This document shows positions 34,442 to 43,771 of a stretch of DNA of 64,000 bases, piece after piece. The number at the start of each line of letters is the position of its first letter. Position 1 is the first letter of the stretch. The stretch is from Sutterella sp. AM11-39 (GTDB lineage Bacteria; Pseudomonadota; Gammaproteobacteria; Burkholderiales; Burkholderiaceae_F), in NCBI RefSeq assembly GCF_003472385.1, contig NZ_QRLV01000002.1, positions 186,001 to 250,000 on the forward strand, given 5' to 3'. Below the pieces are notes generated by a model. That model saw only the letters and a program-made list of their open reading frames with translations. It was not told where the DNA came from and made no database searches. The position numbers and the translations under genes are program-made.

Positions 34442-34951
34442 ATGGTTGAAAACGTTCTTCAGAAACTCTGCGAAAAATTCGATGCGGGGCAAGCCCGCTA
34501 CCGCGTCGTTCACCACCCCGCGGGCGATCGATCCAGCGAATCGGTTGCCAAAGTGCGTGGTACCGAGGTAGGACAAGGCGCTAAGGCGTTGGTATGCATG
34601 GCCAAAGGTAACGGCGTCAAGCAGTACGTCCTGGCGGTGCTGCCGGCCGATCAGCAAGCCGACCTTAAAAAGCTCGCGCAAGCTCTGGGCGCTACCCGAG
34701 CAGGCCTTTGCAGTCCTGAAGAAGTGCTGGACCTCACCGGCTGCATCCTGGGAGCCGTACCTCCGGTCGCATTGCACGAAAAACTTCTCAACGTAGCCGA
34801 CCCTACTCTCTTTACTCGTTACGGAGAGCTCGCCTTCAACGCCGGCGCGCGTGACGTCTCCATCATCATCAATACGGAAGACTTCCACCGCATCGTGGCT
34901 CCAAAAGAAATTTCTTTCATCAAAGCTTCCGAAGCCACTGAAATTGCTTAG
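34442..34951 (+). CDS. YbaK/EbsC-family aminoacyl-tRNA deacylase
   Basis: A 169-residue protein of the YbaK/ProX editing fold. KALVCMAKGNGVKQYVLAVL contains the conserved lysine that positions the tRNA 3' end. LKKLAQALGATRAGLCSPEE and the Gly-rich turn TGCILGAVPPVAL complete the fold. It should hydrolyse mischarged aminoacyl-tRNA in trans. Which mischarged species cannot be told. The ATG at 34442 follows GAGAAG; an upstream in-frame start would run into the IS relic. Confidence 0.85.
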   Translation: MVENVLQKLCEKFDAGQARYRVVHHPAGDRSSESVAKVRGTEVGQGAKALVCMAKGNGVKQYVLAVLPADQQADLKKLAQALGATRAGLCSPEEVLDLTGCILGAVPPVALHEKLLNVADPTLFTRYGELAFNAGARDVSIIINTEDFHRIVAPKEISFIKASEATEIA

Positions 34952-35009
34952 AATTTCCGCCCCTTTCGAAATTCCTCGAAGGGGCGTCAAATTCTCTTTT
35001 CAGTGTCAA

Positions 35010-35471
35010 ATGCCGCACATTGATTTTGCTTCCATCCTGAGCTCGGCGCTCACTCCCATTACCTTAATTTCTGGCGTGGGGCTATTGCTTATGGCCATGT
35101 CGGCCCGCTACGCGCAAGCTTGCGACCGCGTCCGAGAAAATCTTCGCCAGCAAGGTCGTTCACCTGACTTTGATCCGGGAATCGAAGAACGTCTGATCCT
35201 CAACTATCACCGTGCCGAACTGCTCCGCAAGGCGATTCTCTTCGTGGTTCTTTCGGCAGCCAGTTCCGGCCTGCTCATTCTGGCTTCGACGCTCGAAGGC
35301 ATGTTCGGAGTCGACCTTCTGGTCGCCAAACACATTCTGCTGCTGTGCTGCGTCGGCCTGATCGTCATCTCCACCATCTTCTTTGCGCTTGAAGTGACCA
35401 CGTCTCTCAAAGCGTTGGCTCTGCGCAAAGAACAGGAAAGCGCCATCCGCCGCCGTCGTTTCACCAACTAA
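35010..35471 (+). CDS. DUF2721-family membrane protein, copy 1
   Basis: A 153-residue protein with three membrane helices. SSALTPITLISGVGLLLMAM and YHRAELLRKAILFVVLSAAS are the family core; helices lie at about residues 8-30, 71-95 and 105-130. The function of DUF2721 is unknown. It is followed after 15 nt by a close paralogue, a tandem duplication. The basic C-terminus (KEQESAIRRRRFTN) is absent from copy 2. Confidence 0.8.
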   Translation: MPHIDFASILSSALTPITLISGVGLLLMAMSARYAQACDRVRENLRQQGRSPDFDPGIEERLILNYHRAELLRKAILFVVLSAASSGLLILASTLEGMFGVDLLVAKHILLLCCVGLIVISTIFFALEVTTSLKALALRKEQESAIRRRRFTN

Positions 35472-35486
35472 TTTGCCCGATTTGCC

Positions 35487-35915
35487 ATGAATCACATCGA
35501 CTTTACGCTGATCCTCAGCTCGGCCCTTACGCCGATCACGCTCATCTCGGGTGTCGGTCTTTTGCTTTTGACGATGTCGGCCCGCTACGACCACACGACC
35601 GCACGCGTTCGTCAGCTTCTGCACGCCGATGAAATGACGGGCGGCACCGACCCGCACCTGGCCGAAGCCATCGAGCTCATCTTTCACCGCGCGGAATTGC
35701 TCCGCAAGGCGATTCTTTTTGTGGTGCTGTCGGCCGCCTGTGCGGGGCTACTCGTGCTGACAAGCACGCTTGGCGCCATTTTCGATCTCGATCTCGACAC
35801 TGCCAAGCACGTTTTCCTGCTCGCATCGGTAGCCATGATCGTCATCTCCACGGCGTATTTCTCGCTGGAAGTTGGCACCTCGCTTAAAGCCTTGGGCATC
35901 AGCGTGCACCACTAA
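35487..35915 (+). CDS. DUF2721-family membrane protein, copy 2
   Basis: A 142-residue paralogue of the preceding gene with the same helix pattern (SSALTPITLISGVGLLLLTM, FHRAELLRKAILFVVLSAA). The loop between helix 1 and helix 2 differs most. Both copies appear intact. They may form a hetero-oligomer. The terminator at 35916-35947 follows directly. Confidence 0.8.
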   Translation: MNHIDFTLILSSALTPITLISGVGLLLLTMSARYDHTTARVRQLLHADEMTGGTDPHLAEAIELIFHRAELLRKAILFVVLSAACAGLLVLTSTLGAIFDLDLDTAKHVFLLASVAMIVISTAYFSLEVGTSLKALGISVHH

Positions 35916-35947
35916 AAGGAAAAGGCGTCCGAAGGCGCCTTTTCCTT
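35916..35947. terminator. Bidirectional terminator after the DUF2721 pair
   Basis: A perfect 12-bp inverted repeat AAGGAAAAGGCG / CGCCTTTTCCTT with an 8-nt loop sits between convergent genes. Confidence 0.85.
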
Positions 35948-35962
35948 GATTCCAAATTACGC

Positions 35963-36844
35963 TTACGCGGAAGTCTTTTCCGCATCAGGAGCCGGTTCTG
36001 CAGGCTTGCTCTCTTCGGTCGTCTTGGGAGCAGCCCTGCGCACAGCCGGCTTTTTAACGGCCGTCTTGCGTGCCGCAGGTTTCTTTGCGGAAGCCGCTTG
36101 CTGCGTTTCGGCAGCACTAACCGTCTTTTTCGCCGCAGTGCGTTTTACCGTGGTTTTGCGAGGTGCGGGCTTGACGGCAGGTGCCGGTTCTTCGGTCTTC
36201 TGATTTGCGTCAACGGGTTTTTCGACCGCGCTCTGCACTACCTCTTTCGATTCGACAGGCTTGGTCGCCGATTTCTTAGGTGCGGCCTTTTTCGCAGCAG
36301 GCTTTTTCGCAACAGGTTTCTCCGTTTTTCCTTCTGCGGAGGATTCCGCTGCAGCCTGCTTGATAGCCGTGCGGCGAGCCGTCTTCTTTGCCGTCGTGGT
36401 CTTCTTTGCGGGTTTCTTTGCCGCCTTCTTCTGCTTTGCCTGTTCCTGCAGGAACGCAACCGCTTCCGGGTTATCCTTCAGGAAAGTAAAGAGCGCCATA
36501 CGACTGCGGCGCACGTCCGCGGCTTTCTCAAACTTGCCCTGCAACAACTGAATGGCGGCGCTGACGGTGAATTCCTTAAGAATGGCAGCCATTTGTTTTT
36601 CAACATCGGGTTCTGCAGGCGTCGGTGCGGAAACTGCAGCATCGGACTTGGTTGCGGGCACATCCACGGCCTTGACGGGAGCGGGGCGTTCGGGGGCCGG
36701 CGGCTCGTCAATATTCACTGTCTTGACCGGCGCTTCACCTTCGGGCCGCATCGTTGTCCATTCGTAATTGAGCGCCTTGCGGCTTTTTGCCATGCTTCGT
36801 TTGCCAAGCCATTCAAAAAAACCTCTGATCTTCTGCAAAATCAT
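35963..36844 (-). CDS. Lys/Ala/Pro-rich protein with histone H1-like tail
   Basis: A 293-residue protein not recognised as a named family. Residues 1-80 are of mixed composition and Pro-rich. Residues 82-140 look folded and helical (EKQMAAILKEFTVSAAIQLL, RRSRMALFTFLKDNPEAVAF). Residues 140-285 are a low-complexity tail of KKPAAKKAAPKK-type repeats, as in bacterial histone H1-like and PHA-phasin-like proteins. Such tails bind nucleic acid or polyanions. GAGGAGA precedes the ATG. A shorter basic tail of the same style ends the protein at 55117-55815. Confidence 0.6.
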   Translation of the reverse strand: MILQKIRGFFEWLGKRSMAKSRKALNYEWTTMRPEGEAPVKTVNIDEPPAPERPAPVKAVDVPATKSDAAVSAPTPAEPDVEKQMAAILKEFTVSAAIQLLQGKFEKAADVRRSRMALFTFLKDNPEAVAFLQEQAKQKKAAKKPAKKTTTAKKTARRTAIKQAAAESSAEGKTEKPVAKKPAAKKAAPKKSATKPVESKEVVQSAVEKPVDANQKTEEPAPAVKPAPRKTTVKRTAAKKTVSAAETQQAASAKKPAARKTAVKKPAVRRAAPKTTEESKPAEPAPDAEKTSA

Positions 36845-37026
36845 CTTTATCTCCTCGGTTTGCAGGATCTGCCCTCAATCCACGTCAAAAGCACCCGCAC
36901 TTTCCTTTAAGCGCAGGTCATCTGTTTGAGTCTACACCACGACCGCCGAGCATACGGGCATCGCATGAAATTTCACGCCAAAAATCCAACGCGACCCCCT
37001 CTGTGAGGCTTTTTTGACACAGACTC

Positions 37027-38217
37027 TCAGTTCGCGAGCTTTTCAAAAGCCTGCTGCAAGTCGGCAATCAAGTCTTTAGGATCTTCTAGACCTACGGCCA
37101 CGCGAACCATGCGATTGAAAGGAGAGTTTCGTTCGGTCCGCTTGCCGTAACCGGGAATCAGCAAACTCTCGAAGCCGCCCCAGGAATAGCCGCGGCCGAA
37201 AATTTTGAGCGCATCGATCATAGGCGCAAGCTTGCCGTCGTATTCGGGTTTGAAGACCACCGAAAAGAGCGTCGTGCCGCCCGTAAAGTCACGCTTGAAA
37301 ATCGCATGATCCGGATGGCTTTCCAACACCGGCCAGAGCACCCTTTCGACTTCAGGACGATTCTGAAGCCAGTCGACCACCAGCTTGGCGTTTTCAAACG
37401 CTGCTTCAATGCGCGCCTTCATCGTATGCAGTCCGCGGTAGGCTACATACACATCGTCGGGCGTTGCGGTTTGTCCCATCGTCGTCACGGCATCAAACAC
37501 CTTGGGCCAAGCCTTCTCGTTGCAGCACACCACGCCCATCAGGATGTCGGAATGGCCTGCGATGTATTTGGTGGCGGCATGCACGACAACATCGACGCCA
37601 ACAGCCAAAGGCTTGAAGTAAAGCGGCGTTGCCCACGTGTTGTCGATCACGCTCCAGACGCCATGCTCCTTGCACTTGGCGGCGATTGCCGGCACGTCGG
37701 GCAATTCAAAGCTGTGCGAACCCGGTGTTTCCATCACCAGCAAGGTCGTGTTGGATTTGAATTTCTCCTCAATGGCCGCACCGATATAGGGGTCGAAAAA
37801 TTCCACTTCCACGCCCATCTTCGTGAGAATCTTTTCGGCAAAGTCACGCGTGGGGCCGTAAATGGTGTCCATGAAAAGCGCATGGCAGCCCGAATGCACA
37901 AACGCAAAAAGCGGCGTGGTCGTGCTCGCCAACCCCGAAGCGAACGCCCAGACGCCTGCCGCGCCCTCGAGCGTTTTCATCGCATCGTAAAAAGCCTTGT
38001 GCGTTTCCGTGCCCCAGATGCCGTACGTAGGCACATCCTCGATCAACTGATTACGGTGCTCTTCACGCTCGATCATGTCCTTGACAGATTCATGCAGCAC
38101 GGTCGAGCCTTTCACAATCGGAGGATTGACGAAGCGGTGTTCCTTGTTGCGATGCCGCCCGGCATGCACCAGAACCGTTGCAGGCCCGGCCTGCTTGTAA
38201 TCGATCGAGTCGCTCAT
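37027..38217 (-). CDS. metC: Cystathionine beta-lyase
   Basis: A 396-residue PLP enzyme of the Cys/Met-metabolism family. YGIWGTETHKAF is the substrate/cofactor region, and HAATKYIAGHSDILMG contains Lys217 that binds PLP. GYSWGGFESLLIPGYGKR is typical of beta-lyase rather than gamma-synthase. It splits cystathionine into homocysteine, pyruvate and ammonia. No met regulator is adjacent. Confidence 0.92.
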   Translation of the reverse strand: MSDSIDYKQAGPATVLVHAGRHRNKEHRFVNPPIVKGSTVLHESVKDMIEREEHRNQLIEDVPTYGIWGTETHKAFYDAMKTLEGAAGVWAFASGLASTTTPLFAFVHSGCHALFMDTIYGPTRDFAEKILTKMGVEVEFFDPYIGAAIEEKFKSNTTLLVMETPGSHSFELPDVPAIAAKCKEHGVWSVIDNTWATPLYFKPLAVGVDVVVHAATKYIAGHSDILMGVVCCNEKAWPKVFDAVTTMGQTATPDDVYVAYRGLHTMKARIEAAFENAKLVVDWLQNRPEVERVLWPVLESHPDHAIFKRDFTGGTTLFSVVFKPEYDGKLAPMIDALKIFGRGYSWGGFESLLIPGYGKRTERNSPFNRMVRVAVGLEDPKDLIADLQQAFEKLAN

Positions 38218-38265
38218 AAGTTTTCCTTGTATTCGATACGCCGACTATGCTACCGAAACAAACGC

Positions 38266-40107
38266 CTACGCGCTCTTTCCGGGGGCAACATATTCGCGAA
38301 TGATTTGAAGCACTTCGCGGCCGTAACGCGCGAGCTTCACTTCCCCCACGCCCGAGGCTTGTGCGAGCTGCCCGCTGTTGATCGGACGCAGACGAACGAT
38401 GTCTTCGAGCGTCGCATCATTAAAAACCTGATAAGGCAGTTTGCCGGTTTCGTTGGCTTTTTCCCGTCGCCACTGCTTTAGGCGCTCGAAAATCACCAGG
38501 TCTTCGCCCGTGAGTTCCTCAAAGATGCGGCGGCGCCGCTTAGTCGCTTTCTGCGTGCTGCGAATGAAAATCTGTTCTTCGCCTTTCAAAAGTCCTCTTG
38601 CCTGTCCGAGCGTCAGTCCGCCCATGTTCAGCGCTTCCACGCGCACGATGTCGCGGGCGATGAGCTGGCGCAGAATGCGCCGCCACTCCTCGGCCGAAAG
38701 ATGCTTGCCGATGCCGAAGGTTGAAAGCTTGTCGTGGCCGTTTAACAGAATGCGGTCGGTGGCTTCGCCTTGGAGCACCTGCACGATGTAGTTGGCGCCG
38801 AAAGCCGTGCCGCCCGCCTGATTGACGCGCCAAATGCAGCTCACCAAACGCTTGGCGTCTTCGGTGACTTCGTGCATCTTGGGCGGCTCCAGACAGTTGT
38901 CGCAGTTGCCGCAGGGGCCGGATTCCTCGCCAAAATATCTCAGAATCATCTGACGCCGGCAGCCTGCGGTTTCTGCCAGTGCCAGCATTGCCTCAAGCTT
39001 GGTGCGGGTAAGCCGCGCGTACATTTCGTCGCCTCCGCCCATCTCCATGAGTCGGCGCTGATTGACCGCGTCGATCAAACCGTAGGCCATCCACGCGTCG
39101 GCCGGTTTTCCATCCCGCCCGGCGCGTCCCGTTTCCTGGAAGTAGTTTTCAATGCTTTTGGGCATATCCAGGTGCGCCACGAAACGCACGTCGGGCTTGT
39201 CGATGCCCATGCCAAAGGCAATCGTTGCCACCATCACCACGCCGTCTTCACGCAGAAACGTTTCGAGATTGGCAGTGCGATCCTCATGACTCATGCCGCC
39301 GTGATATGCGAGCGCACGAATGCCGTGATTGCACAGCGTATTGGCCACATCCTCGGTCGTTGCGCGGTACATGCAGTAGACAATGCCCGTGTCGCCGGCG
39401 TGCTCTTCCTTGATGAAGTCGACAAGCTCGCGAAGCGTCTCGGCGGGCTTGCCCTTTTCGGCCACGCGGTAACGGATGTTGGGGCGATCGAAACTCGCGA
39501 CGAATTCCTTGGGGTCGATCAAAAGCTTTTCGACGATTTCGCGGCGCGTATTAAGGTCGGCCGTGGCCGTGAGCGCCACGCGCGGCACTTCGGGCCATAG
39601 TTCGCGCAGAATCGAGAGCGCGCCGTATTCTGGGCGAAAGTCGTGCCCCCACATCGAGACGCAATGCGCTTCGTCAATCGCAAAAAGCCCGATCTTGATG
39701 CGCTTTAAGAGTTCGATCGTTGCGGGCATCACCAAGCGTTCGGGAGCAACATAAAGAAGCTTGATGCTTCCTGCGGCAAGCTGGCGCTGCACATCGCGCT
39801 GCTGAGGCCAGCTCAGTGCGGAATTGAGATAGGCTGCCGAAATGCCCAACTCTTCGAGTCCGGCAACCTGATCGGCCATAAGCGCGATCAGAGGAGACAC
39901 GACGATCGTCACGCCCTCACGCATGAGTGCCGGAATCTGATAGCACAAGCTCTTTCCGCCGCCCGTGGGCATCAGAACAAGCGCATCGCGCCCCTGCGCC
40001 AGCGTTTCGATCACGTCGGCCTGAAAGCCGCGAAAGTCATGTAGCCCGAACACCCTATGAAGAATGTCCTGAGCGCACGTTAAGGTTGAGCTCACCGAAT
40101 CAGCCAA
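38266..40107 (-). CDS. recQ: ATP-dependent DNA helicase RecQ
   Basis: A 613-residue superfamily 2 helicase. Walker A is LMPTGGGKSLCYQIP, the DEAH box is AIDEAHCVSMWGHDFRPEY, the zinc site is CRRQM...CGNCDNC (residues 380-410), and a C-terminal HRDC domain is present (about 535-605). It unwinds recombination intermediates 3'-5'. The start is a TTG preceded by GGTGAG; nearby GTG codons are alternatives, so the first residues are uncertain. Confidence 0.95.
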   Translation of the reverse strand: MADSVSSTLTCAQDILHRVFGLHDFRGFQADVIETLAQGRDALVLMPTGGGKSLCYQIPALMREGVTIVVSPLIALMADQVAGLEELGISAAYLNSALSWPQQRDVQRQLAAGSIKLLYVAPERLVMPATIELLKRIKIGLFAIDEAHCVSMWGHDFRPEYGALSILRELWPEVPRVALTATADLNTRREIVEKLLIDPKEFVASFDRPNIRYRVAEKGKPAETLRELVDFIKEEHAGDTGIVYCMYRATTEDVANTLCNHGIRALAYHGGMSHEDRTANLETFLREDGVVMVATIAFGMGIDKPDVRFVAHLDMPKSIENYFQETGRAGRDGKPADAWMAYGLIDAVNQRRLMEMGGGDEMYARLTRTKLEAMLALAETAGCRRQMILRYFGEESGPCGNCDNCLEPPKMHEVTEDAKRLVSCIWRVNQAGGTAFGANYIVQVLQGEATDRILLNGHDKLSTFGIGKHLSAEEWRRILRQLIARDIVRVEALNMGGLTLGQARGLLKGEEQIFIRSTQKATKRRRRIFEELTGEDLVIFERLKQWRREKANETGKLPYQVFNDATLEDIVRLRPINSGQLAQASGVGEVKLARYGREVLQIIREYVAPGKSA

Positions 40108-40196
40108 AACCGTCTCACCACAAAAAGCGGCACGTCCCGTATCGAGTCGTGCCGCACGAATCGCTAACAGCTGCGGATTTTAGCGTTTTGCGCTCG

Positions 40197-41471
40197 TCAG
40201 ATGTCCTTCAGTGCTTCCTGCACTTCGGCCTGGCGCTGCTCCTTGAATCGCTCATAGCGCATGCAGGCCGCGGCCGTAAAGAGCACGTCCGAAGAGGAAT
40301 TGAGCGCCGTTTCGCAGGAGTCCTGCACCACGCCAATCACAAAGCCCACAGCCACCACCTGCATGGCGATGGTACTGTCCAGACCAAAGAGCGAGCAGGC
40401 AAGCGGAATGAGCATGAGAGAACCCCCGGGCACACCCGCTGCGCCGCAGGCACAAAGGCTCGCAACCACGCACAAAAGGATGGCGGTGGGAATGTCCACC
40501 GACACGCCCATCGTGTAGGCCGCCGACAGACTCAAAATCGTAATCGTGATGGCCGCACCGGCCATATTGATCGTGGCGCCGAGCGGAATCGAAAGCAGAT
40601 AGATGCTTTCGTCAAGACCCAAGCGCTTGCAAAGATTGATGTTGACGGGGATGTTGGCCGCAGAAGAGCGCGTAAAGAACGCCGTGATGCCAGACTCGCG
40701 AAGCGTCTGGAAAGTAAGCGGGTACGGGTTTTTGCGGATGCAGACCCAAACGATCAGAGGATTGAGTACCAACGCCACAAAGAGCATGCTGCCCACGAGC
40801 AAAACCAGAAGCTGCGCGTAGTTCACAAGCAATCCGAGACCCTCGGTCGCGAAGGTGCTCGCCACCAAACCGAAGATGCCGATCGGCGCGCAGCGGATCA
40901 CAATGCGCACGATGAATTCCACGCCGTCGGAGATGTCGTTCATCACCAGACGTGTCGTATCGCTTGCCTTACGGATGGCAATGCCCAGACCGATAGCCCA
41001 GAAGAGGATGCAGATGTAGTTACCCTGCATCAACGCCTTCACGGGATTGTCCACCACGCTATAGACCAAATTCTGAAGCACTTCGCCGATGCCTCCGGGG
41101 GTCGCCACTTCCTTGGCGTCCGAAATCAGGTTCACCGACACAGGAAACAGGAAGAAGGAGATCACGGCCGTGGTGGCAGCAGCGAAGGTACCTACAAGAT
41201 AGAGCACCAGAATCGGACGCATGTGTGCCGCCGTGCCCGACTGATGGTTGGCAATGGCAGCCGCAACAAGAACGAAGACGAGCACCGGGGCCACGGCCTT
41301 CAAGGCCGACACAAAAAGGCCCCCCAGAATGCCCACGGACTTAGCTGCGCCCGGAGCAACGAGGGCCAGAAGGATGCCAAGCACCAAAGCAATCACGATT
41401 TGCTTAACCAAACTGCCACCCAGGATCAGCGGCATGGCTCGATGCATCAGACGTCGAGGTTTTGAATTCAT
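40197..41471 (-). CDS. sstT: Serine/threonine:sodium symporter SstT
   Basis: A 424-residue DAACS-family transporter with eight helices and two re-entrant hairpins. [20 protein letters not shown] and [20 protein letters not shown] are the characteristic hairpin and binding motifs. The ATG at 41471 follows GGGAG; a start 14 codons upstream lacks one. It imports serine and threonine with sodium. Serine/threonine uptake fits an amino-acid-using, sugar-poor lifestyle, which is an inference. Confidence 0.92.
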   Translation of the reverse strand: MNSKPRRLMHRAMPLILGGSLVKQIVIALVLGILLALVAPGAAKSVGILGGLFVSALKAVAPVLVFVLVAAAIANHQSGTAAHMRPILVLYLVGTFAAATTAVISFFLFPVSVNLISDAKEVATPGGIGEVLQNLVYSVVDNPVKALMQGNYICILFWAIGLGIAIRKASDTTRLVMNDISDGVEFIVRIVIRCAPIGIFGLVASTFATEGLGLLVNYAQLLVLLVGSMLFVALVLNPLIVWVCIRKNPYPLTFQTLRESGITAFFTRSSAANIPVNINLCKRLGLDESIYLLSIPLGATINMAGAAITITILSLSAAYTMGVSVDIPTAILLCVVASLCACGAAGVPGGSLMLIPLACSLFGLDSTIAMQVVAVGFVIGVVQDSCETALNSSSDVLFTAAACMRYERFKEQRQAEVQEALKDI

Positions 41472-41592
41472 TCGAAAGACTCCCAGCAAATATTTGTTTC
41501 CGTATTGTGACAATTCGAAGACAAAAAGGCTCTAAGCAATAAGTCTCAAACGGCTCATTTCGTATCAATCGATTGCACTTTTTATCTGCGTT

Positions 41593-42330
41593 TCAATCCG
41601 CTTTGACTGCCCGCACAACAAAATCGGTCACCAAAATCTCGCCGGTTTTCGGATCCGCAAGTGTCTTCAGGACCGTGCTCTGCGTCTGTGCCCCCAGTTC
41701 GGAAAGCGTTTTGACATCCCAATCCGGACGCATCCGGCAGCTCAGCGGAAGCCTTGCCGCAATATCGTCGATCACGCGGGCGTCCACTCCGAGCATCTGA
41801 TGATCGCTTCGCTCTTCCCAGGCTTTGTGTACCCGCGCGTAACGTTCATCGAAAAGATAACGGTAGTGATTGCCGTCAAAGATAAGCAATAAGCCGCCAG
41901 GTTTTAACACGCGCAGCCACTCTCTGTATGCCGTTTGAGGCATCTCGAGATTCCAGACGAGATTGCGCGAGCAGACACAGTCAAACGTGTTATCGGCAAA
42001 GGGAAGAATCTGCGCGTCGCCGAGTACCGCATCAATGTACGCGCCCATAACGTTTGCTCGCTCTCGGGCCTTTTTGAGCATCTCGGCGCTTGCGTCAAAA
42101 GCCGTGACGGCAAACCCCGCCTTGGCGAGCAACACCGAGAAAAAACCCGGTCCGCAACCAACGTCAAGCACCGACCCCTCGGGAACAACCGATTCAAACC
42201 ATGGCAGATACACGTCCTGAAGCGATTCCTTGAATTCGTCATCAACCTGAAGCGCGTAGCCCTGCGCGCGCTGATCCCAATACCGAGTGATTTGCGGCAG
42301 CACCGATTGATTGTTTTCACTTCGAATCAC
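41593..42330 (-). CDS. Class I SAM-dependent methyltransferase
   Basis: A 245-residue UbiE/Methyltransf_11-like enzyme. Motif I is VLDVGCGPGFFSVLLAK, and motif IV and post-motif regions (DCVCSRNLVWNL, RVLKPGGLLLIFDGNHYRY) follow. The small-molecule substrate is unknown. It faces the MFS gene across a 196-nt divergent region, so the two could share regulation. Confidence 0.8.
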   Translation of the reverse strand: MIRSENNQSVLPQITRYWDQRAQGYALQVDDEFKESLQDVYLPWFESVVPEGSVLDVGCGPGFFSVLLAKAGFAVTAFDASAEMLKKARERANVMGAYIDAVLGDAQILPFADNTFDCVCSRNLVWNLEMPQTAYREWLRVLKPGGLLLIFDGNHYRYLFDERYARVHKAWEERSDHQMLGVDARVIDDIAARLPLSCRMRPDWDVKTLSELGAQTQSTVLKTLADPKTGEILVTDFVVRAVKAD

Positions 42331-42526
42331 GGTCTCTTTCCCCTTTTTGAAAGCTCTTAGACATGCTACGAGAAAATCCGGCGTCCGGCTCAGGCATTGC
42401 TCTGCATTTCGTTGCGGTTTTTGTTTCTATACCGCGTTGTTTGCATACTATCCGCGGTGCTTTTCGTTAATATCGGTGTGTTTTCGACCAAGCGCCGCCG
42501 GTGCCGTACCGCTTCGTTTTTTCTGC

Positions 42527-43765
42527 ATGAAACTGCCGTCCCGACTGAGGTTCATCTATGCCTGCATCTTTCTGGATGCTGTGGGCATCGGCCTCATCAT
42601 TCCCGTATTGCCCCGCCTGATCGGCGTACTCACCGACACGCGCGACGAGCAGATGTGGTGGTACGGCACGATCATGCTGAGCTACGGCGTCATGCAGTTT
42701 CTTGCCTCCCCCTTTCTGGGAGCCCTGTCGGATCGCATCGGCCGTCGTCCGGTTTTGTTAAGCGGCATCTGCGGCCTAGGCATCATGTTCGCGGTGCCCG
42801 CCGTCAGCACTTCCCTCACAGCTATTCTCGCAAGCCGCATTTTAGGCGGACTCCTTTCGGCCAATATTTCCGTTGCTCAGGCTTATATTGCCGACGTCAC
42901 CACGGGTTATGAACGCGCGGCCGCCTTCGGCCGGATCGGCGCCGTGTTCGGCGCGGGCTTTCTGGTCGGCCCTGCGTTGGGCGGTCTTCTTGGCGGCAAC
43001 GACCCGCAGATACCCTTTATCGTCGCAAGCGTTGTCACGCTTCTCAATTTCGGCTACGGCCTGCTTGTGCTGCCTGAGTCGTTGGCGCAACGCAGCACCG
43101 AGCCCATCAGCCTGCGCAAGAACAACGCCTTCGGCAGTCTTGCGCATCTGCTCAAGCTGCCTCAAATTCGCGTCTTTGTTCTCACGCTCGCGCTCTTTAG
43201 TCTGGCCAACAGTCTGATGCAGTATTCCTGGGCGCTATACACCGAGTTTCGATACGGCTTTACGCCCAGAGAAATCGGCCTCACCATCTTCGGCTTGAGT
43301 CTGGGCATCGCCGTCGTGCAAGGCTACTGTCTGCAGCGACTGTTGCTCTACATTTCACCCGTCAAACTCACTCTCACGAGCCTTGGTTTGGGTGTAGGAC
43401 TCTTGATCGGGGTTGCACTGAGCCCCACCGGCTTGATTGCGAGCCTGTGCTTCTGCCTCTATGCGCTCTCGGCTTCCGTGACACCGCTTTTATCAGGCAC
43501 CGTGAGCCGTCGCATGCCCATGAGCGTGCAGGGGGCCACGATGGGAACGGTAAGTTCCGTGCACTCGCTCATGGGGGCCATCGCCCCGGCTTTTACCACG
43601 CCTATGCTGATGGTAGCAGGCCACCACGCCGACGATCCGCTCGCGGGCCTTCCCTTCTTCGGTGCGGCGGCGCTGTGCCTGTGCGCGCTTGCGGTCTTTG
43701 CCGCTGCAAGCCGCAAACTTTTGGCTGAAGAGCGCCGCGAAACCGAAGACTTCCTCGAAGACTGA
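42527..43765 (+). CDS. TetA-like MFS drug/proton antiporter
   Basis: A 412-residue 12-helix MFS transporter. FLDAVGIGLIIPVLPRLIGV and the loop motif SPFLGALSDRIGRRPVLLSG match the tetracycline-efflux (DHA1) group. The ATG at 42527 begins right before TM1; upstream in-frame ORF is non-family. Tetracycline itself need not be the substrate. It converges on the TetR gene with only 6 nt between stops, but that TetR belongs to the opposite operon. Confidence 0.82.
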   Translation: MKLPSRLRFIYACIFLDAVGIGLIIPVLPRLIGVLTDTRDEQMWWYGTIMLSYGVMQFLASPFLGALSDRIGRRPVLLSGICGLGIMFAVPAVSTSLTAILASRILGGLLSANISVAQAYIADVTTGYERAAAFGRIGAVFGAGFLVGPALGGLLGGNDPQIPFIVASVVTLLNFGYGLLVLPESLAQRSTEPISLRKNNAFGSLAHLLKLPQIRVFVLTLALFSLANSLMQYSWALYTEFRYGFTPREIGLTIFGLSLGIAVVQGYCLQRLLLYISPVKLTLTSLGLGVGLLIGVALSPTGLIASLCFCLYALSASVTPLLSGTVSRRMPMSVQGATMGTVSSVHSLMGAIAPAFTTPMLMVAGHHADDPLAGLPFFGAAALCLCALAVFAAASRKLLAEERRETEDFLED

Positions 43766-43771
43766 TCAAGA

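Noticed and set aside
39927..41465. Long plus-strand open frame of about 500 codons opposite recQ and sstT.
   Set aside because: It is His/Arg-rich, has no domain, and mirrors two certain genes on the other strand. Such antisense frames are common in GC-rich coding DNA.
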